From DASWED01 sp036394995 (GTDB lineage Bacteria > Actinomycetota > UBA4738 > JACQTL01): DNA of 64,000 nt. The stretch lies in NCBI GenBank assembly GCA_036394995.1, contig DASWED010000001.1, positions 1 to 64,000 on the forward strand, given 5' to 3'. The notes under the pieces are model-generated. The model was not told where the DNA came from and searched no databases. It worked only from the letters and a program-made list of their open reading frames with translations. A program made the translations under genes and the position numbers. Positions 25,605 to 38,291 of the stretch are shown piece by piece. Position 1 is the first letter of the stretch, and every line of letters starts with the position of its first letter.

Positions 25605-26779
25605 CGTTCCAGGGCCTCACCGGCCCGGGCGATGAGGACGGCCAGGAGGGCCACCCGGGGGACCACGCTCTCGAGGTCGAGCCACTCGTCCGGCCCGTGG
25701 GCCCCGCCCCCCACGGGCCCCAGCCCGTCGAGCGTGGGGACGCCCATGGCCGCGGTGGTGTTCGCGTCCGACGCGCCGCCCGTCGCGGCGTCGTCGACCT
25801 CGAACCCCAGGTCGCCGGCCACCTCCCGGGCCAGCGACACCAGCCGGGCCGCGGCCTCGGTCTTCTCCATGGGCCGATGGCCGGCCATGGTCCGGACCTC
25901 CGCCGTCACGTCGGGCACCGTGTGCTCATCCGCGATCCGCCGGACCTCGGCCTCCGCCTCGGCGAACGTGTCCACGTTCGGCGAACGGACGTCGATCTCG
26001 AGCGCGCACCGGTCCGGGACCACGTTCGGCCGGGTCCCCCCGGCGACCACGCCCACGTTCACGGTGACCCCCGGCCACCGCCCGTTGAGCGCCTGGAGAG
26101 CCAGGATCTTGTGCGCGCCCTCCAGGATCGCGTTCCGCCCGCGCTCGGGCTCCACGCCGGCGTGGGCCGCCCGGCCGGCGATCTCGATCCGCACGTCGAT
26201 GATCCCCTTGCGCGCCGACACGATGTCGCCGTTCTCGCGCGCGCACTCCAGCACCAGGCACACGTCCGCCTCCCGCGCGCACCGTTCGATCACGGCCCGC
26301 GAGAACGTCGAGCCGATCTCCTCGTCCGGGTTGCACACGAACGTCACCGGCCGGGCCAGGGCCCCGGCGGCCTGGAGGGACTCGAGCGCCACGAACCCCG
26401 CCAGGAGCCCGCCCTTCATGTCGGACACCCCCGGACCCAGGGCGCGCTTCCCCTCGGTCCGGTACGGCCGCCTGGCCGCGGTTCCCTTGCCGAACACGGT
26501 GTCCATGTGCCCGATCAGGAGCACGCGTGGTCCGCTCCCCTGCCGGCGCCGCCCCACCACGCAGTCCCCCAGGCGGCGCTCGCCGCCGGCGGGCTGGTGC
26601 GGCAGCCGTTCGACCTCGAACCCCAGCCCCCGGAACCCCTCGGCGCACATGTCGGCGATCCGGTTCACGCCGTCCGGCGTGTACGAGCCGCAGTCCACGT
26701 TCACCATCTCGCGGAGGACCTCGAGGTACTCGCCCTCGCGGCGTTCGATCTCCGAGCGGATCGCTCCCAGGTCGGCCAT
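25601..26779 (-). CDS. M20-family zinc metallopeptidase (carboxypeptidase G2-like)
   Basis: A 392-residue di-zinc amidohydrolase or peptidase. Zinc ligands and catalytic residues sit in VLLIGHMDTVFGKG near residue 85, the Asp in GVSDMKGG near 120, the Glu pair in NPDEEIGS near 150, and the C-terminal His in GAHGPDEWLDL near 370. The dimerisation domain begins at RKGIIDVRIEIAGRAAHAG near 190 with the conserved His. This layout is closest to the glutamate carboxypeptidase/CPG2 subfamily, which cleaves C-terminal glutamate-like residues. The start follows a TAATCT hexamer at 7 nt with no ribosome site. First gene of a three-gene minus-strand operon. Confidence 0.88.
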   Translation of the reverse strand: MADLGAIRSEIERREGEYLEVLREMVNVDCGSYTPDGVNRIADMCAEGFRGLGFEVERLPHQPAGGERRLGDCVVGRRRQGSGPRVLLIGHMDTVFGKGTAARRPYRTEGKRALGPGVSDMKGGLLAGFVALESLQAAGALARPVTFVCNPDEEIGSTFSRAVIERCAREADVCLVLECARENGDIVSARKGIIDVRIEIAGRAAHAGVEPERGRNAILEGAHKILALQALNGRWPGVTVNVGVVAGGTRPNVVPDRCALEIDVRSPNVDTFAEAEAEVRRIADEHTVPDVTAEVRTMAGHRPMEKTEAAARLVSLAREVAGDLGFEVDDAATGGASDANTTAAMGVPTLDGLGPVGGGAHGPDEWLDLESVVPRVALLAVLIARAGEALER

Positions 26780-26786
26780 CGGCCTG

Positions 26787-26792
26787 AGATTA
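26787..26792 (-). promoter_or_regulatory. -10 hexamer of a leaderless promoter
   Basis: TAATCT on the minus strand lies exactly 7 nt before the ATG of the M20 peptidase gene. Confidence 0.6.
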
Positions 26793-26820
26793 CAGGGGAC
26801 GCCCGGTGGGATCGCCGGCC

Positions 26821-26988
26821 CTAGGAGGCCAGAACGGGTCGCGCTCGCTCTCGCGTGAGGATGTCGAAGTCGCCGCTGAGGGGGGTCGACATGAAGGCGA
26901 TCCGGGTCCCGTCCGGCGACCACGAGGGCCCCCGGTCGTCCCCGTCGCCCCTGGTCAGGCGGCGGACCCTCCCCCCGTCGAGGTCCAT
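26821..26988 (-). pseudogene. Fragment of a PD40/TolB-type beta-propeller gene
   Basis: The frame encodes MDLDGGRVRRLTRG followed by GPSWSPDGTRIAFMSTP and SGDFDI, one and a half WD40-like PD40 blades of the kind found in TolB-like secreted propellers. The frame then ends within a few codons and has no signal peptide or ribosome site. It is the remnant of a much larger gene. Nothing else coding is seen in 26780-27106. Confidence 0.6.
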
Positions 26989-27093
26989 CCGCCGATGGTC
27001 CGGCCGATCCGGACGTCCTGCGACATGGGGAACTTCTAGCACCCCGGCCTTCCCGGGACCAGGGGCGGGGCCCACCGCGAGACCCCCTCGACA

Positions 27094-27099
27094 TACCAT
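27094..27099 (+). promoter_or_regulatory. -10 hexamer of a leaderless promoter
   Basis: TACCAT ends 7 nt before the ATG of the acyltransferase gene at 27107. No ribosome site is present. Confidence 0.6.
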
Positions 27100-27106
27100 C
27101 GCGGCG

Positions 27107-27823
27107 ATGTCCGAGACGGAGCCCCTCGCCCCACCGCCCGAGGACCCGGAGGTCCCGCCCGACTGGGCCAGCCGGGACCCGTGGTGGACCTTTGGGTACT
27201 GGATCCTGGGCGGGCTGCTCCGGTTGCTGTTTCGGATCCGCTACCTGGGCCGCGACCACGTCCCGAAGCAGGGTGGCGCGATCCTCGCCTGCAACCACGT
27301 CAGCGTGCTGGACCCCGCGATCATCGCGATGGGCGCCACCACCACCGGCCGGGCCGTCCGGTTCCTGGCCGCCGCCGAGTTCTTCGGCCACCGGTTCATC
27401 GGGTGGGGCCTGCGCAGGCTCCGCCAGATCCCCATCCACCGCGGCGCCAGCGACCGCCGGGCCCTGGCGGAGGCCGCCCGGGTCATCCGGCGGGGGGCCC
27501 TGGGCGGGATCTTCCCCGAGGGCCAGGTCAGCCCTGACGGCAACCCCCTGCCGGGCAAGCGGGGCGCCGCCCGTGTGGCCCTGGCCAGCGGCGCCCCGCT
27601 GACCCCGGTGGGGATCTGGGGAACCCGCGCCCGGTGGCCCCGGGAAGGCCTGAGGCTCCGCCGGCCCCTCCGCCCCCGGGTGTTCGTCTCGTTCGGCCCC
27701 CCGGTGTTCCCCGAGGGCGTCCTGGAGTCCCCCGAGGACGTCCAGGCCCTCACCGACCGCATCATGGAGGCCATCGCCGAACAGGTCGAGGTCGCCAAGG
27801 CCGCCGTCGAACGCGGCCACTGA
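27107..27823 (+). CDS. PlsC-type 1-acylglycerol-3-phosphate acyltransferase
   Basis: A 238-residue lysophosphatidic acid acyltransferase family protein that transfers an acyl chain in phospholipid synthesis at the membrane. The catalytic HX4D motif is NHVSVLDP near residue 62, followed by RQIPIHRGASDRRAL (glycerol phosphate contact) near 105 and the FPEG block GIFPEGQVSPDG near 135, then a PLTPVGIWG segment near 165. A hydrophobic segment near residue 30 (WTFGYWILGGLLRLLF) gives membrane association. An N-terminal acidic, Pro-rich extension of about 20 residues is unusual. It precedes the glgE operon by 117 nt, which contains a separate promoter. Confidence 0.88.
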   Translation: MSETEPLAPPPEDPEVPPDWASRDPWWTFGYWILGGLLRLLFRIRYLGRDHVPKQGGAILACNHVSVLDPAIIAMGATTTGRAVRFLAAAEFFGHRFIGWGLRRLRQIPIHRGASDRRALAEAARVIRRGALGGIFPEGQVSPDGNPLPGKRGAARVALASGAPLTPVGIWGTRARWPREGLRLRRPLRPRVFVSFGPPVFPEGVLESPEDVQALTDRIMEAIAEQVEVAKAAVERGH

Positions 27824-27839
27824 GAGCCCGGACCGAAAT

Positions 27840-27869
27840 CTGACCGCTCGCTCCGTTGCGGGCTAAGGT
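27840..27869 (+). promoter_or_regulatory. Putative promoter of the glgE operon
   Basis: CTGACC (27840-27845) and TAAGGT (27864-27869) are separated by 18 nt and lie about 70 nt before the glgE ATG. This is the only clear promoter-like pair in the gap. Confidence 0.4.
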
Positions 27870-27940
27870 GAAGGTCGTGCGACGAATCGCCGCCGGACGA
27901 ACTCGCCGAAGGCGCGGCGGCGAACGATCACTGGAGGCGC

Positions 27941-30088
27941 ATGGCCAGAGCGAAGCCGGTGGAGGAGCCCGAGCGGCGTGAGCCGGGCACGCCTGCCCTG
28001 CAGGGCGTGCCGGCGTCGTTGGTTGCCGAGGGGTCACGCGCGGTTCGTCCTGATGAAGTCAGGGAAGGACGCCGGCGGGTCGTCATCGAGCACGTCACCC
28101 CGGAGATCGAGGGCGGGCGGTATCCGGCCAAGCGCGTCGTGGGCGAGGACGTGGTGGTGGAGGCCGACGTGTTCGCCGACGGGCACGACCGGCTGGCCGC
28201 GGAGCTCCGGTGGCGCCGCGAGGGCGAGCGCGAGTGGCACGACGAACCCATGGCGTTCGTCGACAACGACCGGTGGCAGGGGACCTTCCGGGTCGAGGAG
28301 CTGGGCCGGTACCGGTACACCCTCCGTGCCTGGGTGGACCGGTTCGGGACGTGGCGGGCGGGGCTCGAGAAGAAGGTCGGCGCCGGGCAGGACGTCTCGG
28401 TGGAGGTCCTGGCGGGGGCGGATCTGGTGGAACACGCGGCCCAGCGCGCCGCCGGCGAGGACCGCCGGACGCTCCGCAGAGCCGCGAAGTCCATGCGGGA
28501 GGGCTCGGACCCCGACCTCCTGACCGCGCTCCTGGGCACGGGCCGACAGGCGGCGAGAGCCGCGGCCGTGGAGGCCGCGCTCGACCCCGCCGTGGCCGAG
28601 GCCATGGACCGCTCGCCGGACCGCCGCACGGCCACGGCCTTCGACCGCGAGCTGGCCGTGTGGGTCGAGCCCGAACGGGCCCGGTTCAGCGCGTGGTACG
28701 AGATGTTCCCCCGCTCCACCGGCCGGGGGACCGAGCCCGGCACGTTCGCCACCACCGAGCAGCGGCTGCCGTACGTGGCCGGGCTGGGGTTCGACATCCT
28801 GTACCTCCCGCCGATCCACCCGATCGGCCGGACCCTCCGCAAGGGCCCCAACAATGACCCCTCGGGTGGTCCCGGCGTCGTCGGTTCCCCGTGGGCCATC
28901 GGGGGCGAGGAGGGCGGGCACACCGCGATCCACCCCGACCTCGGCACGTTCGGGGAGTTCGACCGCCTGGTGGCCGCGGCGGCCGCCCAGGGGATCCAGA
29001 TCGCCCTCGACATCGCGTTCCAGTGCTCGCCCGACCACCCGTGGGTCCGTGAGCACCCCGACTGGTTCCGCAAGCGCGCCGACGGCTCGATCCAGTACGC
29101 GGAGAACCCCCCGAAGAAGTACGAGGACATCTATCCGTTGGACTTCGGGACCGAGGACTGGCGGGGGCTGTGGGCCGCGCTCCGGGACGTGTTCGTGTTC
29201 TGGATCGCCCACGGCGTCCGCGTATTCCGCGTGGACAACCCCCACACGAAGTCGCTGGCGTTCTGGGAGTGGTGCATCGACTCCCTGAAGCGCGAGCACC
29301 CCGACCTCATCTTCCTGTCGGAGGCGTTCACGCGGCCCCGGCTCATGGAGCGCCTGGCCAAGCTGGGGTTCACCCAGTCCTACACGTACTTCGCGTGGCG
29401 GACCACCAAGCGCGAGATCACCGAGTACATGACCGAGCTCACCCAGACGGAGCTCCGCGAGTACTTCCGGCCGAACTTCTGGCCGAACACGCCGGACATC
29501 CTCACCGAGCAGATGCAGACCGGCGGCCGGGCCACGTTCATCCACCGCCTGGTCCTCGCGGCCACGCTGTCCTCGAGCTACGGGATCTACGGTCCGGCGT
29601 TCGAATTGCAGGAGCACGAGCCGGTGGCCCACGGCCGGGAGGAGTACGACCACTCCGAGAAGTACGAGATCCGGGACTGGAACCTGGAGAACCCCCGGTC
29701 CCTGGCCAAGCTCGTCGGCCGGGTCAACGCCATCCGCCGGGAGAACCCGGCCCTGCACTCGATGGACGGATTCCGGTTCCACCACATCGACAACGACAAC
29801 ATGCTGATCTACAGCAAGGCCACGGCGGACCGGTCGAACGCCGTGCTGGTGGTGGTGAACCTGGACCCGTACGCGAAGCAGGCCGGGTGGACGCACCTGT
29901 GGCTGGACGACCTCGGCGTCACCGAGCACGACCGGCCGTTCCAGGTCCACGACCTGCTCACCGACGCCCGGTTCGTGTGGCGGGGCTCGGGGAACTTCGT
30001 GGAGCTCGACCCCCAGAAGATCCCGGCGCACGTGTTCCGGATCCGCCGCCGGGTCCGCGACGAACGGGACTTCGCCACCTACCAGTGA
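27941..30088 (+). CDS. glgE: Alpha-1,4-glucan:maltose-1-phosphate maltosyltransferase
   Basis: GlgE (GH13_3) transfers maltosyl units from maltose 1-phosphate to the non-reducing end of alpha-1,4-glucan in the cytoplasm. The 715-residue length is typical plus a ~45-residue N-terminal extension. An N-terminal beta domain (RVVIEHVTPEIEGGRYPAKR, then FVDNDRWQGTFRVEELGRYRYT) precedes the barrel. GlgE-specific blocks are SAWYEMFPRSTG, RTLRKGPNNDPSG, ALDIAFQCSPDHPWV and SSYGIYGPAFEL. The nucleophile Asp432 (RVDNPHTK) and acid/base Glu461 (LSEAFTRP) are 29 residues apart, the same spacing as in the Streptomyces enzyme. It is first in an operon with treS-maltokinase, malQ and glgB, which supply its donor and process its product. 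Confidence 0.97.
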   Translation: MARAKPVEEPERREPGTPALQGVPASLVAEGSRAVRPDEVREGRRRVVIEHVTPEIEGGRYPAKRVVGEDVVVEADVFADGHDRLAAELRWRREGEREWHDEPMAFVDNDRWQGTFRVEELGRYRYTLRAWVDRFGTWRAGLEKKVGAGQDVSVEVLAGADLVEHAAQRAAGEDRRTLRRAAKSMREGSDPDLLTALLGTGRQAARAAAVEAALDPAVAEAMDRSPDRRTATAFDRELAVWVEPERARFSAWYEMFPRSTGRGTEPGTFATTEQRLPYVAGLGFDILYLPPIHPIGRTLRKGPNNDPSGGPGVVGSPWAIGGEEGGHTAIHPDLGTFGEFDRLVAAAAAQGIQIALDIAFQCSPDHPWVREHPDWFRKRADGSIQYAENPPKKYEDIYPLDFGTEDWRGLWAALRDVFVFWIAHGVRVFRVDNPHTKSLAFWEWCIDSLKREHPDLIFLSEAFTRPRLMERLAKLGFTQSYTYFAWRTTKREITEYMTELTQTELREYFRPNFWPNTPDILTEQMQTGGRATFIHRLVLAATLSSSYGIYGPAFELQEHEPVAHGREEYDHSEKYEIRDWNLENPRSLAKLVGRVNAIRRENPALHSMDGFRFHHIDNDNMLIYSKATADRSNAVLVVVNLDPYAKQAGWTHLWLDDLGVTEHDRPFQVHDLLTDARFVWRGSGNFVELDPQKIPAHVFRIRRRVRDERDFATYQ

Positions 30089-30089
30089 G

Positions 30090-33451
<3,362 letters not shown>

Positions 33452-33455
<4 letters not shown>

Positions 33456-35335
33456 CGCGATCGGACGACCTGCGGGCGCTGCGCGGGCTGGCGCGGGCGT
33501 ACGGGGTGCAGACGTCGTTCCGGGACGTGGACAAGCGGACCCATCGGGCCACGGTGGCCGGGCTGGTGGAGGTGCTGCGAGCCCTGGGGGTGGAGATCGA
33601 GTCGCCGGCGGACGCCGCGGCGGCGCTCCGGACCGCTCCGCGCGGCACGCCGGCCGGGCGGCGTTCGAAGGGGACCCCGTCGCGCATGCCGGAGATCGCC
33701 GAGCCGTCGTGGGGGACCTTCCTGCCCGTGTACGCGATCCGGTCGCGAGGTGACCACGGGGTGGGGTCGTTCACGGACCTCACCGAGCTGGTGCGGTGGA
33801 CGCGGGAGCTGGGGGGGTCGGCCGTGGGGACCCTGCCCCTGCTGGCACAGTTCCTGGATGGGGAGCCGTTCGAGTACTCGCCGTACTCGCCGGCCTCTCG
33901 GCTGTTCTGGAACGAGTTGTTCGTGGACCTGGACGCCACGCCGGAGATGGCCGGGAGCACGGAGGCGCAGGAGCTGGCCGCACGCATGCCGTCGCCCCGG
34001 GGGCGGCTGGTGGACTACGCGAGGGCGTGGGCCGCGCACCGGCCCGTGCTGGAGGCGCTGTCCCGGGAGTTCTCCGCGAACGCGCCGGCCGCGCGGCGGC
34101 GCGCGTTCGAGACGTTCCGGCGGGAGCGGCCGGAGCTCGAGGACTACAGCCGGTTCCGGGCGTTCGGCGAGCGGACCGGCCGGCCGTGGCAGGAGTGGCC
34201 GGGGCCCCAGCGGACCGGCCGGATCGGCCCCCGTGCGACCGATCCCGAGCGGGTCGCGTTCCACCGGTACGCGCAGTTCGTGGCCGACGAGCAGCTGGCC
34301 GGCGTGGGCCGGACGGAACCGGGGACCGGCCTGTACCTGGACCTCCCCCTCGGGGTCCACGGGTCGTCATTCGACACGTGGCGGCACCGGGGCCTCTTCG
34401 CGAACGGCGCGGCCGGGGGCGCGCCGCCGGACAGCTTCTTCGCGAAGGGCCAGAGCTGGGGGTTCCCGCCGCTGCACCCACGCCGGATCGCCGACGACGA
34501 CTTCGCCTACGTCCGGGCGTGCTTCCGGCACCTCATGCGCCACGCCGGGGTCCTGCGGATCGACCACATCCTGGGGTTCCACCGGTTGTACTGGGTCCCC
34601 GACGGCTTCGAGGCGACCCACGGCGTGTACGTCCGGTATCCCTCCGAGGACCTGTACGCGGTCCTGGCGGAGGAGGCTCATCGAACGGGGACCGCGGTGG
34701 TCGGCGAGGACCTGGGAACGGTCCCGCCCATCGTCCGGGCGGCCATGAAGCGCCACGGCGTGCTCCGGAGCCACGTGCTGTCCCTGGAGGCCCAGTTCCA
34801 CATGGATCGGGCGCTCCCCGAGGCCCCGCCGAACTCGCTGGCCTCGCTGAACACCCACGACCTGCCGCCGTTCGCGGCGTTCTGGACGGGCGCCGACATC
34901 GACGACCGTGTCGACCTCGGTTTCCTCGGCCCCACGGACGCAGCTCGGGAGCGCACCACCCGCAGGCGACTCGTCCGGGACCTCACCGAGGCGATGCGGA
35001 CGGAGGGCCGACTCCGGACGCGTGGTCCGCGGGTGGTCCCGCCGGTGGACGCCGCGGCGGCGCATCTGGATCACCTGGCGGGCGGCCCGGCCCGGATGGT
35101 GATCGTGAACCTCGAGGACCTGTGGGGGGAGACCGAGCCCCAGAACCGCCCCGGGATCTACCGGGAACGGCCGAACTGGCGCCTGCGGGCGGCTCGCTCG
35201 TTCGAACAGCTCCGGTCGGATCCCGCGATCACGGGTAGGTTGGAGGAGGTGGACCGCCTGCGACGGGAGCGGGCGGACGCCGAACGGAGCCGCCGACGCC
35301 GGCCCGCGCGCACGACGAGCGACACGTCAGCGTAG
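33452..35335 (+). CDS. malQ: 4-alpha-glucanotransferase (amylomaltase)
   Basis: MalQ (GH77) transfers alpha-1,4-glucan segments between maltodextrins and can release glucose. The 627-residue protein has the N-terminal extension usual in bacterial MalQ, then the barrel beginning GTFLPVYAIRSRGDHGVGSF. Catalytic residues are Asp371 (RIDHILGFHRLYWVP), Glu419 (VGEDLGTVPP) and Asp470 (NTHDLPPF); the spacing matches GH77. The GYGD-equivalent 250s loop is in LPLGVHGSSFDTWRHRGLF. The GTG overlaps the treS stop as GTGA, so translation is coupled; the frame is open much further upstream but only as a shadow. In a GlgE operon a MalQ could trim or elongate maltodextrin primers. Confidence 0.94.
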
Positions 35336-35361
35336 AGCCGCACCGAGGAGGACCCCGCCAC

Positions 35362-37296
35362 ATGAGCACCACACAGCACGACGCGCCCGTCCGCTACGAC
35401 GTCAGCCTCATCACCGACGACGACCTCCACTGGTTCAACGAGGGGACCCACACCGGCCTGCACGCGAAGCTCGGGGCCCACCCCATCACGGTGGACGGCG
35501 TGGAGGGGACCGCGTTCGCCGTGTGGGCCCCGGACGCCGAGAGCGTCAGCGTCATCGGTGACGTGAACGGGTGGAACCCCGGGGCCCATCCCCTGGCCGC
35601 CCGGGCTCAGTCCGGGATCTGGGAGGGGTTCGCCCCGGCGTTTCGGCGCGGCACGATCTACAAGTTCCACATCGTTGGCAAGGGCGGCCGGTTCCGGGCG
35701 GACAAGACCGATCCGTTCGGCCTGCTGTACGAACACCCCCCGAAGACCGCGGCCGTGGTGTGGGACCTCGGATACGAGTGGGGCGACGGGGAGTGGATGG
35801 GGACACGGGGCGGCCGGGCTTCGCTGGACGCGCCGATGTCGCTGTACGAGGTCCACCTGGGCTCGTGGATGCGCGACCCCGCGGATCCCGGGCGCTTCAT
35901 GTCCTACCGGGAGCTGGCGCCGCGCCTGGCCGAGTACTGCTCCCGTCTGGGGTTCAGCCACGTCGAGCTCCTCCCGATCATGGAGCACCCGTTCTACGGC
36001 TCGTGGGGATACCAGACCACCGGCTACTTCGCGCCCTCCAGCCGGTTCGGCACTCCGCAGGACTTCATGTGGTTCGTGGACCACCTGCACCAGCACGGGG
36101 TGGGAGTGATCCTCGACTGGGTGCCGTCGCACTTCCCCTCCGACGACTACGCGCTGGGGAACTTCGACGGCACGCACCTGTACGAACACGCCGACCCGCG
36201 CAAGGGGTTCCACCCCGACTGGAACTCCTACATCTTCAACTACGGCCGGAGCGAGGTCCGGTCGTTCCTCACGTCGAGCGCGATGTTCTGGCTGACCACG
36301 TACCACGCCGACGGGCTGCGTGTGGACGCCGTGGCGTCGATGCTGTACCTCGACTACTCGCGGAAGGCCGGGCAGTGGATCCCGAATGTGCACGGCGGCC
36401 GGGAGAACCTGGAAGCCATCGAGCTCCTCCGGCACCTGAACGGCAGCGTGTACGCGCAGCACCCCGACGTCCAGACCATGGCCGAGGAGTCGACTTCGTG
36501 GCCCATGGTGTCGCGCCCCATCTACGTGGGCGGCCTGGGGTTCGGCTACAAGTGGGACATGGGGTGGATGCACGACAACCTGCGCTACTTCTCGAAGGAC
36601 CCGGTGCACCGGAGGTACCACCACACCGACCTGACGTTCCGGGGGATGTACGCGTGGACCGAGAACTTCGTGCTGCCGCTCTCGCACGATGAGGTGGTCC
36701 ACGGCAAGGGCTCGCTGATCGGGAAGATGCCGGGGGACGACTGGCAGCGGTTCGCGAACCTCCGGGCGCTGTTCGCGCTGATGTGGACGACGCCGGGGAA
36801 GAAGCTGCTGTTCCAGGGGGGCGAGTTCGGCCAGTGGCGGGAGTGGAACCACGACCGGGGGCTGGACTGGCACCTGGTGGAGGGCGGCCCCAACATGCAT
36901 TCAGGCCTTCAGCAGCTGGTGGCCGACCTGAACCGCCTGTTCCGGGAGGAGCCGGCCATGCACCAGCTCGACACCGAGTCCGCCGGGTTCGAGTGGATCG
37001 ACGCGAACGACAACGAGGCCTGCGCGATCTCGTTCCTGCGGCGGGACCGGGACGGGCGGGCGGTGCTGGTGGTGGGGAACTTCACGCCGGTGGTCCGCCA
37101 GGGCTACCTGGTGGGCGTCCCGACCCCCGGGTACTGGCGCGAGATCCTCAACACCGACGCCGGGATCTACGGTGGGAGCGACGTGGGGAACCTCGGCGGG
37201 GTGGACACCCTCCCGTTCGGGACCCACGGCCGCGACCACGCCGTGAGCCTGACCCTCCCACCGCTCTCGGTGGTGATCCTCCGCCCCGACGCATGA
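35362..37296 (+). CDS. glgB: 1,4-alpha-glucan branching enzyme
   Basis: GlgB (GH13_9) makes alpha-1,6 branches by transferring glucan segments. The 644-residue protein has the CBM48 domain (AFAVWAPDAESVSVIGDVNGW) near residue 55, then the barrel: LPIMEHPFYGSWGYQTTGYF, VILDWVPSHFPSDDYAL, nucleophile Asp322 (GLRVDAVASMLYLDYS), acid/base Glu375 (MAEESTSWPMVSR), 53 residues apart as in E. coli GlgB, and LSHDEVVHGKGSL. The first N-terminal CBM48 of some GlgB proteins is absent, as in many short bacterial forms. GAGGAGG precedes the ATG, 26 nt after malQ. It is last in the operon and completes maltose 1-phosphate to branched glucan synthesis. Confidence 0.97.
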   Translation: MSTTQHDAPVRYDVSLITDDDLHWFNEGTHTGLHAKLGAHPITVDGVEGTAFAVWAPDAESVSVIGDVNGWNPGAHPLAARAQSGIWEGFAPAFRRGTIYKFHIVGKGGRFRADKTDPFGLLYEHPPKTAAVVWDLGYEWGDGEWMGTRGGRASLDAPMSLYEVHLGSWMRDPADPGRFMSYRELAPRLAEYCSRLGFSHVELLPIMEHPFYGSWGYQTTGYFAPSSRFGTPQDFMWFVDHLHQHGVGVILDWVPSHFPSDDYALGNFDGTHLYEHADPRKGFHPDWNSYIFNYGRSEVRSFLTSSAMFWLTTYHADGLRVDAVASMLYLDYSRKAGQWIPNVHGGRENLEAIELLRHLNGSVYAQHPDVQTMAEESTSWPMVSRPIYVGGLGFGYKWDMGWMHDNLRYFSKDPVHRRYHHTDLTFRGMYAWTENFVLPLSHDEVVHGKGSLIGKMPGDDWQRFANLRALFALMWTTPGKKLLFQGGEFGQWREWNHDRGLDWHLVEGGPNMHSGLQQLVADLNRLFREEPAMHQLDTESAGFEWIDANDNEACAISFLRRDRDGRAVLVVGNFTPVVRQGYLVGVPTPGYWREILNTDAGIYGGSDVGNLGGVDTLPFGTHGRDHAVSLTLPPLSVVILRPDA

Positions 37297-37310
37297 GGAG
37301 TGTCGCGGGG

Positions 37311-37742
37311 TCAGCCGGAGGAGAAGAGGACGTTCTCGCGAGCATGGTTCGGCGTGGTTCGGCGTGGTTCGCCTGGGCTCGTCTGGGTGCATCCCCGCTG
37401 CTCAGCGGCCCTGTCCCCGGGACGGCCCGGCACGCATGTCGAGGGTGTTGCGCAGAGGTGGCTCAGCGACGGCTTCGCAGCGAGCTCGACAAACACCGCG
37501 TCGAGCCGCTCCGCGGCGGCGTGGTCGGCCGAGGGGATGTGGTGGGCGTAGGTGCGCAGGAAGACGGCCGGATTGTGGCCGAGCCGGTCCGCCGCCGTCT
37601 TCACGTCGACGCCCTGGGTGAGCAGCGCCACCGCATTCGAGTGCCGGAGCGCGTGGAACGTCACCGAGTAGCCGTGCCGGGAGCAGAACGCCGTGAACGC
37701 ATGGCGAGGCAGGAAAGGGACCGATGGGCGCTCGCGCACCAG
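37311..37742 (-). pseudogene. C-terminal fragment of a tyrosine recombinase (integrase)
   Basis: The frame contains the end of a phage-type integrase catalytic domain: FTAFCSRHGYSVTFHALRHSN with the His-x-x-Arg pair, AADRLGHNPAVFLRTYAHHIP with the Leu-Gly-His and the nucleophilic Tyr. The N-terminal DNA-binding domains and the first catalytic Arg are missing, and upstream the frame becomes Arg-rich noise. It abuts an RTX remnant at 37745. This points to an old integration event next to glgB. No partner attachment site is visible. Confidence 0.7.
37345..37373 (+). repeat. Short tandem repeat, 10-nt unit
   Basis: TGGTTCGGCG occurs twice in tandem followed by a third, imperfect unit (TGGTTCGCC). 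It lies in the tail of the integrase fragment and is not a multiple of three, so it shifts frame if it changes copy number. Confidence 0.7.
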
Positions 37743-37744
37743 GG

Positions 37745-37924
37745 GCAGTTCGTGACGGTGTCCCCCGCGTCGGCGATGCAGGAGTCGGTGCCGCATCCCC
37801 CATTGGCGGTGTCGTTCCCGTTCACCCCGTCCACCGCGTCCAGGCTGTCGGCGCCGCACCCGCCCTCGAGGACGTCGCTGCCGTCACCTCCGGTCAGGGT
37901 GTCCCGACCGCCCTTCCCGTAGCG
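37745..37924 (-). pseudogene. Remnant of a secreted RTX-like protein gene
   Basis: The frame encodes GKGGRDTLTGGDGSDVLEGG, then GCGADSLDAVDGVNGND and NGGCGTDSC, ending in GDTVTNC, the same terminal pattern as GDTVKSCE in the large secreted protein at 1422-4196. No start, signal peptide or long upstream domain remains, and the stop has been lost where it meets the integrase fragment. Between 37925 and 38015 nothing further is recognisable. Confidence 0.6.
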
Positions 37925-38015
37925 CGTGAACCCCGACCGCGTGCGCGCGTACCGTGAGGCCGAGAACGCGAAGCGGCGAGCCCGAGCTCGGGACGAGTAG
38001 ACGTGCCACCGGGAA

Positions 38016-38291
38016 CTAGACCTGAGCGACCACCTCTCGTACCTCGATACTGTCGAAGGTGACGGACTCAGGCCTCGGGGCGTTCCGTGCCATCTCGGCG
38101 CCCCGTTGGGCAGCGTCCTCACTCTCCCAGACAATGAAGGCCAGGCCGTGTCCGTCTTGCGAAGCTAACCAGAATCCCGCGACGACCCCTGGCGCTTCCT
38201 TCACCCTCGGGACGACATTGGTCTTGAGGTGTTCCAGAGCCTCCTCCTCGTGGCCGGACTGAACGGCCACACCGGCGACCAGAGCATGCAT
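38016..38291 (-). CDS. Small ABM-like (dimeric alpha/beta barrel) protein
   Basis: A 91-residue protein beginning MHALVAGVAVQSGHEEEALEHL and continuing VVPRVKEAPGVVAGFWLAS and HGLAFIVWESEDAAQRGAEM. This layout, an N-terminal strand, a helix with repeated Glu/Ala, a Gly-Phe-Trp strand and a second helix, matches the antibiotic-biosynthesis-monooxygenase-like ferredoxin fold. Such proteins are monooxygenases, haem-degrading enzymes or plain binding proteins; no active-site set lets me choose. The ATG at 38291 follows GAGGAGG; a longer frame upstream is not supported. Confidence 0.7.
   Translation of the reverse strand: MHALVAGVAVQSGHEEEALEHLKTNVVPRVKEAPGVVAGFWLASQDGHGLAFIVWESEDAAQRGAEMARNAPRPESVTFDSIEVREVVAQV

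Noticed and set aside
37345..37373. The 10-nt tandem repeat as a CRISPR or integrase attachment core
   Set aside because: The unit is too short and lacks spacers for CRISPR, and no second copy is present for an attachment pair.
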